Assembly: GCA_030427505.1 (NCBI GenBank)
Contig: JAUICH010000016.1
Location: 1-64,000, forward strand
Direction of reading: 5' to 3'
DNA length: 64,000 bases
Source of the DNA: Verrucomicrobiia bacterium
Lineage (GTDB): Bacteria; Verrucomicrobiota; Verrucomicrobiia; Verrucomicrobiales; DEV007
Shown: positions 52,910 through 61,649 of the stretch, piece after piece
How positions within the stretch are numbered: position 1 is the first letter of the stretch
How the letters are laid out: the number at the start of each line of letters is the position of its first letter
Notes under the pieces: generated by a model
What the model saw: only the letters and a program-made list of their open reading frames with translations
The model's database searches: none
What the model was told of the DNA's origin: nothing
Program-made: the position numbers and the translations under genes

Positions 52910-54289
52910 TCAGGAGGTCTCCCGCCGCGGCATGAAGATGTAGTATTCCAGGTCCGCCGTGCGTTGGTTGACGCGGATGGCGGCCACCAGAACGGCGGCA
53001 CCGGCCGCCGCGACGAACCCGAATCCATACCAAGCCTCGTTCGCCAGCAGGGTGGCAAAGCTCAGCACCGCGTTGCCGGCGCCGAAGATGAGCGTGCATA
53101 CCAGCGCTCCCCGCCGGTCGTCAAAGTAGAAGAGGATCGTCAGCACCGAGAGAAAGAGGATCAGCAGAAAGGCTCCCACCAGGGTGACCCGGAAGATCCC
53201 GACCTGAATGGCGCCGATGCCGAGCCAGCCGCCGAGTTGGTTTGCGTAGATCAGCAGGGCCAATGTCACGACCCCCTGCACGGCCATGAGGTGGGCGAAA
53301 CCGCTTTTCAGGACCTGAACGATGTCGCTCCGCGCGCGGACGATTTCCACCAGGGAACCCTGGCGGTTGACCTTGTTGAAGAAGGACTGGTAAACGTCCG
53401 CGAAGTCCGTCTCCAGCTTCAGAAAGAAGACCGTGATGCCGGGCACGATGGAAAGCAGGCTGAGGTAGATGGAGATGTCGTATTCGATGGAGGCGTGGAG
53501 AAAGCCGCTGACCTGTACGTGGTTTTGGGAATGCCACCAGAAGAGCATCTTATCGATCCAGATACCCAGGTTGTAAAAGAGGCCGCAAAGCGCCAGATCC
53601 CAGAAGCGGCGGTACTCCTTCAGAAAATTCCAACTGGCCATGGCCCGGCTGCCCAGTTCGTTCTGCAAACACCAGAGCAGCGAGATCAGCAGGATAAGGT
53701 GGCCAGTGGCAAAGCCGAACAGAGCCGCTTCGAAGCCCCACCGCTGCGCGGACAGGTAGGCGGCCAGTCCGCTGACCACGTAGCCGATGAAGAAGGCGGC
53801 GACCACCTTCTTGTAGTCTTGCAGCACCGTCAGGTAGTTCGCGGTAATGAAAATGCAGCAGACATAGACCAGTAGAGAGATGGCCGTGAAACGGTAGAAC
53901 AGGTTTTCTTCCGTGAAGAAACCGAAGAGCACGATTCCAACCCCGAGACTGACGACCGCGGTGATGACCAGGGCCGCGATGCAAGAGGCCATCACCTCAT
54001 GGGTTCGCTTCTCGGACAGCAAGTCAGCGGAGTAGCGGGTCAGCAGGAACTGAAGGGGACCCACCAAGATGAGGCCCAGGGCGTAGGCGTGTGTGATGGT
54101 GACCGAAAAGAGAGTCAGCTCCTTTTCATCCATCAAGGTTCCCAGCAGGCGGTGCAGGACGATGATGGAGAAGATGGAAATGATCCAGGGACCGCTGCTG
54201 ATGACGCCGGCATACACATAGGCGCGGGTCAAACCGGAGAAGGAGTGTCCGTCCAGGAGTTTGCGTAGTTCGAAGCCAATGCCCGCCAT
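52910..54289 (-). CDS. pelG: PelG-like polysaccharide flippase
   Basis: 459 residues, about 12 membrane helices. The PelG opening MAGIGFELRKLLDGHSFSGL and YVYAGVISSGPWIISIFSII is characteristic. The conserved GLFYNLGIWIDKMLFWWHSQ loop is present. PelG carries the growing polymer across the inner membrane with PelD, PelE and PelF. Nineteen bases after PelF, last gene of that operon. The terminator is not obvious; about 245 bp separate its end from the end of the beta-helix gene. Confidence 0.92.
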   Translation of the reverse strand: MAGIGFELRKLLDGHSFSGLTRAYVYAGVISSGPWIISIFSIIVLHRLLGTLMDEKELTLFSVTITHAYALGLILVGPLQFLLTRYSADLLSEKRTHEVMASCIAALVITAVVSLGVGIVLFGFFTEENLFYRFTAISLLVYVCCIFITANYLTVLQDYKKVVAAFFIGYVVSGLAAYLSAQRWGFEAALFGFATGHLILLISLLWCLQNELGSRAMASWNFLKEYRRFWDLALCGLFYNLGIWIDKMLFWWHSQNHVQVSGFLHASIEYDISIYLSLLSIVPGITVFFLKLETDFADVYQSFFNKVNRQGSLVEIVRARSDIVQVLKSGFAHLMAVQGVVTLALLIYANQLGGWLGIGAIQVGIFRVTLVGAFLLILFLSVLTILFYFDDRRGALVCTLIFGAGNAVLSFATLLANEAWYGFGFVAAAGAAVLVAAIRVNQRTADLEYYIFMPRRETS

Positions 54290-54308
54290 GGAAAGATGAG
54301 GTCGTTGA

Positions 54309-55865
54309 TTAGGCCGATTGAGAGATCTCCTGGCCGCGGCCAGCCAGATCGCAATAGAGGTCGTGGTATTGTCCCGTCACCGAACGTTCCGTGTAGTAGC
54401 GCCGCAGCCGTTCGAGCCCGGTGTTGCCGTACTGGTCCTGCTGTTGGCGGTCGCGAAGCAGGCGAATCAAGGCAGCGGCCAGGTCCGCCGGTTCGCCTAC
54501 TTTGACAACCTCCCCCGCGGGTCCCAGCCGGGGAATCTCTCCCGGTTCGCCGAGAACGAGATCCGGGCAGGAGCCGACGTTGGTGGTTACCACCGGAATA
54601 CGGCAGGCAAAGGACTCCAGCACCACGAAGGGCAGCCCTTCGCTGAGGCTGCTGAGTACCATCACGTCCAGATCCGGCATGATCTCGTCCAGCTTTTTCG
54701 GTCCGGTGAAAGTCACATGGTTTTCCAACTCCAACCGCCGCCAGAGATTCAGGCAGTCCTGAAAGTATTCCGGCTCCTCCTCGGTGGGTCCAATGATCAG
54801 GAACCGGGCTTCCGGCAGTTGCTCCGCCGTGAGACGGGCGGCCCGGAGCAGTGTTTTCACGTCTTTGATCGCCACGACACGGCCAATGAAGCCCACCAAT
54901 TTCCGTTCCGGATGCTGCTGCCGCTGCTCTTCCCGCTTCTCTAACAAGTCGGCGAAAGTCTCGGGATCTATCCCGTTCGGAATTACGCGCACCCGCTCGG
55001 GCGGGGCGCCGAACTCCACCTGGTAGTCCGCGTTGCGCCGGAAGAGGGCCACGATCTCGCTGGCGGCGCCGTAGCTGAAGCGGCCGAGTTCGATAAAGAA
55101 GTCGATCCACAACTGGCGAAGCGGGTTGGCGCCGGTGCGCCAGCGGCTCAAGCTGTTCTTGGAGGGAATCCACCGGGCGCGCTGGAGTTCGGCGATTCGC
55201 TCGCGCACGTAAATGCCGTGTTCGCTAAGGAGAAAGGGCTTCTGCCGCTTGTGACTCAGCACGGCTCCCAGGGCACCGGCGTAGCCGGTGGACACGCTGT
55301 GATAGACCGCCGCGTCCGGGACCACGGGCTCGGAGGCCAAGAGGCGCCATAGAGGTTCCAGGATGAAGCGGGCGGTCCAGAAAAAGTCGATGAACGACTC
55401 CCCGGCGAAGTGCCGTTGGTAAATCGTGGAGACCAGGTTCCAGGCACGGCGATCCTGCCAGAAGCGCGGGAAACTGCACTGCGTGGCAAGTTCTGACATG
55501 GCCAGCAAGAGGCCGGACATTTCGCGGGCTTTCCGCTCCGGATCGCCCAGCTTCACGGAAAGTTCGTCCGCCGCCGACTGGAGGATTTCCCATTCGCGGC
55601 GGAATTTGGCGACTGGGCGGAAAGGCTGAGTTCCCGGGTCGAAGAGGTAGATTTCTTTCAGCGAAAGGACGTTTTCCGGCAGGTCATAGCGGACTGGGCC
55701 GCGTTCCTTTCGCTTGGAGCCAATGTAGACGATGGCGAAATTCACCTCCGGCAGGGCGGTGATGATCTGGTGAACCCAGGTGGAGACCCCGCCGCGAACG
55801 TAGGGATAGGTGCCCTCCAGCAGGAGACACACGTCGATCTCGGCGTTGTGCTTAGTTTTGGCCAC
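54309..55865 (-). CDS. pelF: PelF-like GT4 glycosyltransferase
   Basis: 518 residues from a GTG at 55865 whose first base is the last base of the pelE stop codon. The frame is open 79 codons further up, but that lies inside pelE; from this GTG the protein starts with the family's IDVCLLLEGTYPYVRGGVST. GT-B motifs: VLSHKRQKPFLLSEHGIYVR, VIPNGIDPETF, GFIGRVVAIKDVKTLLRAAR, and the E-x7-E motif in SEGLPFVVLESFACRIPVV. It polymerises Pel from UDP-GalNAc in the cytoplasm. Length matches the usual 500-510. Confidence 0.92.
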   Translation of the reverse strand: MAKTKHNAEIDVCLLLEGTYPYVRGGVSTWVHQIITALPEVNFAIVYIGSKRKERGPVRYDLPENVLSLKEIYLFDPGTQPFRPVAKFRREWEILQSAADELSVKLGDPERKAREMSGLLLAMSELATQCSFPRFWQDRRAWNLVSTIYQRHFAGESFIDFFWTARFILEPLWRLLASEPVVPDAAVYHSVSTGYAGALGAVLSHKRQKPFLLSEHGIYVRERIAELQRARWIPSKNSLSRWRTGANPLRQLWIDFFIELGRFSYGAASEIVALFRRNADYQVEFGAPPERVRVIPNGIDPETFADLLEKREEQRQQHPERKLVGFIGRVVAIKDVKTLLRAARLTAEQLPEARFLIIGPTEEEPEYFQDCLNLWRRLELENHVTFTGPKKLDEIMPDLDVMVLSSLSEGLPFVVLESFACRIPVVTTNVGSCPDLVLGEPGEIPRLGPAGEVVKVGEPADLAAALIRLLRDRQQQDQYGNTGLERLRRYYTERSVTGQYHDLYCDLAGRGQEISQSA

Positions 55866-56884
55866 TAGGCGTTGGTCGTGATCAAGGTTCGGGGGTAAAG
55901 CCAGAAGAGCTGGGCGCCTTGGGGGAGCTGATGCCCTTCGACGAGGGCCCGGCGGAAGGTCTCGGTGCCGCGCTGCCAGTTTCCGATGCGCGCAAAGTAC
56001 TCCATCTCCACGGCGGTGGCCCATTTCTTGGCGTGCGGCAGCGCCAGGAGCCGGCCGTACAAGTCGGGAATCGCATCGGTCCGCCCGGCCTTCAAAAGAC
56101 ACAGGGCTTTCAGGTAGAGCAGGCGGCCACTTTCAGGACAGGAATGAAGCCCCGTATCCACTCGCGCGACGGCTTCTTCCAGGAGGCGGTGGGCCTCATC
56201 CTCCGAATACACGCCCACGGCATGGGCGTGCAGGAGCACCTCCACCAGGCGGATGTGAGCCTGGGCGGCCTTGGGGCATTCTTCCACGAGTGCCCGTGCT
56301 TTTTGCAGTTGGTCTTCCAGGCGCTCCACAATGGCCGCCAGGATGCCCTGGGCGGTCAGTTGGACATGGGCGTCTTCGTACTCCTGAAGGGCGCGAAGCA
56401 GGCGCACCTCTTTCAGGCTAACCTGCCGCTTCAGCCGCAAGACGGATTGACGCAGGAGGGACGTCTGGCCCGCGCTGAGCTGGTGGGCGATGGGCGGGTA
56501 GGGGGTGCGCTTCATGGCCGGCCCGCGCTCCGGGTGTTCGAGCAGGGGGTTGCCCAGGATGAAGCGGCCGTCCTTTTCCTGGCGGTTGCCGCGGGAAGAA
56601 TTGGTCAATATCAGGACGGAACAGGCCAGCGGCCCAATCACGGGCGTCAGGTAGAAGAACAGAGAGAGCAGAACGGCGTAGGTGCCATTTCCGGGCCGGT
56701 TCTTGAAGGGCGGGTAGACCAGAAGGCAGAGCAGAGCCAAGACCGTTGCCAAGGTGTGAAGGGTCAGGGCGATGGGAAAGGGGGGCAGGCCGGTGGTGCC
56801 AATCTGGCCGTCGTAAATCAGCACGGCGGCGGCGTCCAGGCCCCCCAGGATAAGCAAGGCGATGGTCAGGGGAACGTTATACAT
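55865..56884 (-). CDS. pelE: PelE-like inner-membrane TPR protein
   Basis: 339 residues. Three or four N-terminal membrane helices (LTIALLILGGLDAAAVLIYD, LTLHTLATVLALLCLLVYPP, GTYAVLLSLFFYLTPVIGPL) then a helical cytoplasmic region (about 140-330) with TPR-like pairs (ALQEYEDAHVQLTAQGILAA, LHSCPESGRLLYLKALCLLK). This is the arrangement of PelE. It overlaps the end of pelD by eight bases and touches the start of pelF, so D-E-F-G are translationally coupled. Assignment rests on topology and position because PelE is poorly conserved. Confidence 0.85.
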   Translation of the reverse strand: MYNVPLTIALLILGGLDAAAVLIYDGQIGTTGLPPFPIALTLHTLATVLALLCLLVYPPFKNRPGNGTYAVLLSLFFYLTPVIGPLACSVLILTNSSRGNRQEKDGRFILGNPLLEHPERGPAMKRTPYPPIAHQLSAGQTSLLRQSVLRLKRQVSLKEVRLLRALQEYEDAHVQLTAQGILAAIVERLEDQLQKARALVEECPKAAQAHIRLVEVLLHAHAVGVYSEDEAHRLLEEAVARVDTGLHSCPESGRLLYLKALCLLKAGRTDAIPDLYGRLLALPHAKKWATAVEMEYFARIGNWQRGTETFRRALVEGHQLPQGAQLFWLYPRTLITTNA

Positions 56885-58250
56885 TCGGCTTCGCCTGAGT
56901 ACGGAGTTCTTGCCACTGCTGCCGGAACTGAGCGGCGTCCTCCACCTGGAGAATGCGGTAGTCGATCAATTCCGGCCCACGGGGAATGTGGGAAAGGAGA
57001 CGGTGCGCCAGGCCCTTGGAGCCCACGGTGGTGCCCGCCGGCCGCAGCACCGCGATGGCGTAGGCGGACTGGACGCCCTTGACCGGCACGGCTCCGATAA
57101 CGTCCAGAGGCTGTGCCGTGGATCGCAGGGCGCGGACAAAGTCCGCCTTCAGTGTGTCGGGGGCATCCGGCGCGGACTGGAAGATCACCAGGCTGGAAGA
57201 AACCGCGCGTGTCGTGGCGTACTCCAGGGCGTGTTCGATAGCGGCTTCGAAGTCATCGGGCTGGAGAATGGAGCCAGGGTCCGCCTCCGTGACGGCTTTC
57301 GCGGCTTCCACTTGCATGGCTTGTTCCATGGTCCAGGAAAAGAGCGCTTCCAGCCGGGCGAGAGATTCCCAGGACACCAGGGTCACTGGGATGTGGCTGA
57401 CCAGCAGGAGCGCGCAGGCACTGCCTCCAGGAGCAAACCAGGGAATGGCCGCCAGGTAGGCGGAGTCTTCCAGGGACTCGCCCCGCCACAGGTGCCGGCA
57501 GGTGGCCAGCTTCCGGGCGGTGAGCGCCGCGGCCACCATGGGGGTACCGGAAGGGCGCATCTCTTCCTGGAACGCGGAGCGGTTGCCGATGACGGCGGAC
57601 ATTTCCAGGGGCGAGCCGGGCCGTTTGCCGGTGTAGATGGCGGCCTCGGTCACGTCAAAGAACTCGGCGGCCAGCTTCAGGAAGCCCTGCTCCGGCGGCG
57701 GCGCGCCGGGAGCAAACAGACGCCGCATTCTTTCATCGAGGGGCGCGAATTCCGCGCCATGATCCAGGAGCACATCCGTCAGAGAAGCTTCGTTCTCTCG
57801 ATAGACGGAAATCTCCCGTTCCATCTTCTGATTGGCCTGAATTAAGGTGTCCTGCAGTTCCTTCTCAGGGCCCAAGGTGCTTTCCAGCAGGAAGTGAATC
57901 AAGCTGCCGCAGGCGCCCCCGATCAGGAGAGCCAGAAAGAAGTAGGGCTCCTCCCGGAGAGCGAGTCCTGGTGGGGTGCCGTTCAAAAAGAACTGAAGCG
58001 CCAAAATGGCGCCGATGGCGAGGATGGTTCCGGAGATTCCGCCCCGGCTGCCGTAGCGCCCCCCTAGAAACACGGGCAGCAGTAACCAGGGAGTGGGGTT
58101 GAGGCCGGTCCATCCCGGGTCGTCCCGGTTGATCCAGAAATTGGTCGCCGCCAGGGCCAGGAAAATAAGGGTGGCGTCCAAGGGAGCGCCAAGCCAGCGC
58201 TTGCCGGTCTTCTTGATCCGAGGGGTGGGGTTGGCGTTACGACGACTCAT
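56877..58250 (-). CDS. pelD: PelD-like c-di-GMP-effector membrane protein
   Basis: 457 residues. Four N-terminal membrane helices (LDATLIFLALAATNFWINRD to EEPYFFLALLIGGACGSLIH), a short coiled coil, a GAF domain (about 180-300: FFDVTEAAIYTGKRPGSPLE, AALTARKLATCRHLWRG) and a degenerate GGDEF domain (about 325-440). In Pseudomonas PelD, c-di-GMP binds an RxxD site (RGLD). At the matching place this protein has QPLD (in LRSTAQPLDVIG), so the Arg is replaced. The GGDEF catalytic motif is absent, as in all PelD. It would activate the PelDEFG complex, but possibly by a changed signal. Confidence 0.85.
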   Translation of the reverse strand: MSRRNANPTPRIKKTGKRWLGAPLDATLIFLALAATNFWINRDDPGWTGLNPTPWLLLPVFLGGRYGSRGGISGTILAIGAILALQFFLNGTPPGLALREEPYFFLALLIGGACGSLIHFLLESTLGPEKELQDTLIQANQKMEREISVYRENEASLTDVLLDHGAEFAPLDERMRRLFAPGAPPPEQGFLKLAAEFFDVTEAAIYTGKRPGSPLEMSAVIGNRSAFQEEMRPSGTPMVAAALTARKLATCRHLWRGESLEDSAYLAAIPWFAPGGSACALLLVSHIPVTLVSWESLARLEALFSWTMEQAMQVEAAKAVTEADPGSILQPDDFEAAIEHALEYATTRAVSSSLVIFQSAPDAPDTLKADFVRALRSTAQPLDVIGAVPVKGVQSAYAIAVLRPAGTTVGSKGLAHRLLSHIPRGPELIDYRILQVEDAAQFRQQWQELRTQAKPNV

Positions 58251-58282
58251 CCGCTGGCCCGCACTTTAACCAGACCGCGCGT

Positions 58283-60223
58283 TTAGTAAAACACTCTCAA
58301 CCCCACGGAACCAATAAGCACGGAAGAGTCGCTGCTGGCGCCGGTGCCATTGGAGTAATACGCCCCGCCCAACTCCAGCGCGGCGCGTTGGGAAAAATCA
58401 TAGAGCAGGCCGGCGGAAAGCTGGTATTCGAGACCCTCACTCTCGAAGTCATAAAACAGTCCGGCATTCGCATAGGCGAACAGTTTTTCGGTTACGTCGA
58501 AACCCAGGTCGATGTAGAAGCCCTGCTGATGGTAGGTGGGGTCGATAAAGGTTTCGCCGAGCAGACGGCCTTCCGCCGGGTCGTCTCCGATGAAGCCCAG
58601 CCGGTCCAGGTCTTCGGCGTTCAGGCGGTCCGCGTCAAATTGGGAATAGTCCAGGCGGTAGCCCACCTTGGTGACGAAGGTCTCGGTAACTGATTTCCTA
58701 ACGACCCTGGAAATGTCCAGCTCTCCGCCGAAGCCGTTACCCAAGTCCACGCCCTGGGCGGAAACGGACCGTCCGTAAGCATTTGCGCTCACCTCGTATT
58801 TGCCCGCCACCATGCCGGCGGCATCCGCCTGGACCCGGTCTTCCGAGCCTTGGATGGCCACTAGCTGCTGGCTGTCGATGGCGCGTTCGTTTGCGGCATA
58901 GGAAAGAGAGTAGCGCCACTTGCTGGAGTGAAGGCGGTCTTTACCCGCTTGAGCGCCAATGCGGACATCGTCCCCAGAACCGCCGCCGACCCAGGCTTTC
59001 AAGTAATGCTGGTCCGGAAGGCTGTAGCGAAACAGGGCATCTCCGTACGCGTTGGAAGCACTCTTCCGGTCGATGACGCCGCCTTTGTTGAGGTCCACAT
59101 GATCGAAGTAGGAGCGGACGCCCACGTGAACTTTGTCCGAGACTTTGTTCCAGGCCTCGAAAGAGGTGGCGACCATGGTGCCCTCGTCTTCGTCGAGAAC
59201 TTCGCTGGACGCGGAAGCCCAGTCCGCGAGTTGCCGGTATACTTCCATGGCGCCGGAGCGGGCGTCCTTGATTTCCTGGGGAGTCAAACCGGTCTGAGCC
59301 AGGCCCCGGCCGTAGGCTGCCTGGGCGTCCTCCAGACGGCCCGCGGCCCGCAAAGACTCGGCCAGTTCGAATTCGCCCGTGAAGGGTTGGCCCTGATAGA
59401 CTGGATCGGCCCGCAATTTCTCCAGGAGAGGCAGGGCCTCGCCGTACCGGCCGTTGGCGGAAAGGCACTCCGCGTAGAGGAGTTCTACCTCTGGCTGGCC
59501 AGGGTTGGTCTGCCTTAGATTCCCGGCCAGCGCGAGGGCCTCCTTGTGCCGGCGCAGGGCCAAGTTCGCATAGGCTTCTTTGATCTTTTCGTTCCGGGCA
59601 AAATCCTCCAGCCACTTCTGGGCAGCGTCCTGTTCTGTTTTTGGAAAGGCAGCGTTTCCAGCGATGGACTCGTAGAGCGCCTTGGCTGTCTCGGTTTGAC
59701 CGCTTTCCGCGTAGGCGTCCGCCAAGTCGGGCTCGAAGCGGAAGGGTACGCCGTTGAAGTCTCGCTTCTTCAGGTCTTCCAGTTCCTGGATGGCTTCATC
59801 GTAGCGCTTGGAATTCATGAGAAGCTCCAGCCGGTTCTCAAAGGCGTCATAGGGATCGTCCGGCTCCTGGATGCCGCCCGCGAAGTCCTCCGTGCTTGGG
59901 AAGGTGAATGGCGGGGCGCCCGTGGGATTGCGCCGGTTGATCTCGGCGGTCAGGGCCTCCACCATTTTCTGGTTGTCCAGACGCTGGTAGAGCATGACGA
60001 GCTCGACGAGGCTGTCCATCGACAGCAGCGACATGCGCTCCAGCACGTCTTCATCGCTCATGGAAGCCTGAGCGGCGGGACTATCTTGAGCAAAGCTTTG
60101 AGGGGCCGTGAAGGCGAAGGCCAGCGCTACGAGAAAAGCCGTCAAGGCGACGGGGAGAGCCCAAGAGATCCAGCGGGATCGTACCGGTGGCGGAACCGGC
60201 ATTCGGGGAAAAATTGGTCTCAT
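58283..60223 (-). CDS. TPR + outer-membrane beta-barrel protein, PelB C-terminal-like
   Basis: 646 residues with an unusually long N-terminus before the signal helix (WALPVALTAFLVALAFAFTA). TPR units fill about 60-330 (DEDVLERMSLLSMDSLVELV, YDEAIQELEDLKKRDFNGVP, FELAESLRAAGRLEDAQAAY), then a beta-barrel (about 370-646) with alternating strands and a C-terminal aromatic end (SVLIGSVGLRVFY). This is the layout of the C-terminal half of PelB, the outer-membrane export porin. It is the first gene of the operon containing pelD-E-F-G, 32 bp before pelD. Calling it PelB is inferred from position and architecture. Confidence 0.75.
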   Translation of the reverse strand: MRPIFPRMPVPPPVRSRWISWALPVALTAFLVALAFAFTAPQSFAQDSPAAQASMSDEDVLERMSLLSMDSLVELVMLYQRLDNQKMVEALTAEINRRNPTGAPPFTFPSTEDFAGGIQEPDDPYDAFENRLELLMNSKRYDEAIQELEDLKKRDFNGVPFRFEPDLADAYAESGQTETAKALYESIAGNAAFPKTEQDAAQKWLEDFARNEKIKEAYANLALRRHKEALALAGNLRQTNPGQPEVELLYAECLSANGRYGEALPLLEKLRADPVYQGQPFTGEFELAESLRAAGRLEDAQAAYGRGLAQTGLTPQEIKDARSGAMEVYRQLADWASASSEVLDEDEGTMVATSFEAWNKVSDKVHVGVRSYFDHVDLNKGGVIDRKSASNAYGDALFRYSLPDQHYLKAWVGGGSGDDVRIGAQAGKDRLHSSKWRYSLSYAANERAIDSQQLVAIQGSEDRVQADAAGMVAGKYEVSANAYGRSVSAQGVDLGNGFGGELDISRVVRKSVTETFVTKVGYRLDYSQFDADRLNAEDLDRLGFIGDDPAEGRLLGETFIDPTYHQQGFYIDLGFDVTEKLFAYANAGLFYDFESEGLEYQLSAGLLYDFSQRAALELGGAYYSNGTGASSDSSVLIGSVGLRVFY

Positions 60224-60503
60224 CGAAGCATGGATTATTCGTCCAGCTTAGTAAAGAGACCTTAAATATCAAGGTATTTGAGAATTTTATTAGTTTTAAA
60301 AATTTTATTTGAGTATTTATGAAAATTCCCGAAAAACTGCGAAAAACCGGGGCTTCATGGCGATTGTTCCCTGTTCCACTCCGCCAAGGAAACGCAACCG
60401 GGCAATCCCGGGAAAGGCAAAGCGATAGCCTCTCCAGGGAAGCCGCCAGTGTTTCCGGGCACTGATGCCCGCTGTGGGGAAGGTGGGCGGGAAGCCGGGA
60501 AGC
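60224..60503 (-). promoter_or_regulatory. AT-rich upstream region of the pel operon
   Basis: About 280 bp without a gene. The part next to the TPR-porin start is strongly AT-rich (TAAATATCAAGGTATTTGAG, TTTTAAAAATTTTATTTGAG), a probable promoter. No Pho-box-like pair was seen. Confidence 0.5.
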
Positions 60504-61610
60504 CTAGCGCTTCCGTTCTTCGGAGCCGCCGCCCGCGTTGCCGAGTTCGGCGTGTTCGGGGGGCAGAGCGCTACGGAACCGGGTTTTGTCGATGGCCTTC
60601 ATGTAGGCCTCGACGGCGCTGACGGTGCCGTCCACCATCTTGGCCCAAATGGCGTCGTCCATGAACTGCATTCCCGCTTCGCGGCCGCCGGAGATGATGT
60701 CGTAGAGCTTTTGGGTAGCGCCTTCGCGGATGACCGCGCCGACGGCCGGTGTGGCCACAAGCACTTCGTTCACTGCCACGCGGCCGCCACTCTCTTTCCT
60801 CATGAGAAGCTGAGCCACGACTCCACGAAGGGAAGCGGAAAGCATGGTGCGCACCTGGGACTGTTGATCGGAGGGGAAGACGTCGACCAGACGGTCGACC
60901 GTTTTGCGCGCATTGTTCGTGTGCAGAGTGCCGAACACGAGCAGACCGGTTTCCGCGGCGGTCAGAGCCAGGGAAATGGTTTCCAGGTCGCGCATCTCAC
61001 CCACGAGCACGATGTCCGCGTCTTCACGCAGAGCGGCGCGCAGACCGTCGGAGAATGTCGGGGCATGAATACCGACTTCCCGCTGGGTGACGATGCTCTT
61101 CTTGTTTGAGTGCACGAACTCGATCGGCTCTTCCACCGTGATGATGTGGCGAGAGTAGGTCTGATTGATGTAGTCGATCAGAGCCGCCAGGGTGGTGCTT
61201 TTTCCGGAACCGGTCGGGCCGGTGACCAGGACCAGGCCGGACCGCATGTCGCCGAAGCGTTCGACGGACTTGGGAATGCCCAGGTCATCCAGCGAGGCGA
61301 TCTTGGTGGGAATCAAGCGGAAGACCGCGCCCAGACCGTTGTTCTGCTTGAAGTAGTTGCAGCGGAAGCGCGAGTCCCGGTCCATTTCATAGGCGAAGTC
61401 CAAGTCGCCTTTTTCGAGAAAGCGTTCGTAGGCCCGTTCCTCGCAGATCTCGCTCAGCATGTGGTTGAGCGTGTCTCCTTGCAGGGCTTCGTCCGCGATG
61501 GCCTGAACCGAACCGTGCAATCGTATCTTGGGCGGCTGACCTTCGCTGAGGTGCAAGTCGGAGGCGCCAGTGGCGACGATGTGTTGAAAATATTGGTCAA
61601 TGACAGGCAT
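60504..61610 (-). CDS. pilT: Type IV pilus retraction ATPase PilT
   Basis: 368 residues. N-terminal PAS-like region (ATGASDLHLSEGQPPKIRLH) and a secretion-ATPase core: Walker A VTGPTGSGKSTTLAALIDYI, Asp box ITVEEPIEFVHSNKKSIVTQ, Walker B in ALREDADIVLVGEMRDLETI and His box FGTLHTNNARKTVDRLVDVF. The C-terminal helix region continues beyond. It powers pilus retraction and twitching. 39 bp after a second PilT-like gene, one operon. Confidence 0.93.
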   Translation of the reverse strand: MPVIDQYFQHIVATGASDLHLSEGQPPKIRLHGSVQAIADEALQGDTLNHMLSEICEERAYERFLEKGDLDFAYEMDRDSRFRCNYFKQNNGLGAVFRLIPTKIASLDDLGIPKSVERFGDMRSGLVLVTGPTGSGKSTTLAALIDYINQTYSRHIITVEEPIEFVHSNKKSIVTQREVGIHAPTFSDGLRAALREDADIVLVGEMRDLETISLALTAAETGLLVFGTLHTNNARKTVDRLVDVFPSDQQSQVRTMLSASLRGVVAQLLMRKESGGRVAVNEVLVATPAVGAVIREGATQKLYDIISGGREAGMQFMDDAIWAKMVDGTVSAVEAYMKAIDKTRFRSALPPEHAELGNAGGGSEERKR

Positions 61611-61649
61611 GGAAATTTTGGGGTATTCGGATTTTGGGGCGCCGGTGGA

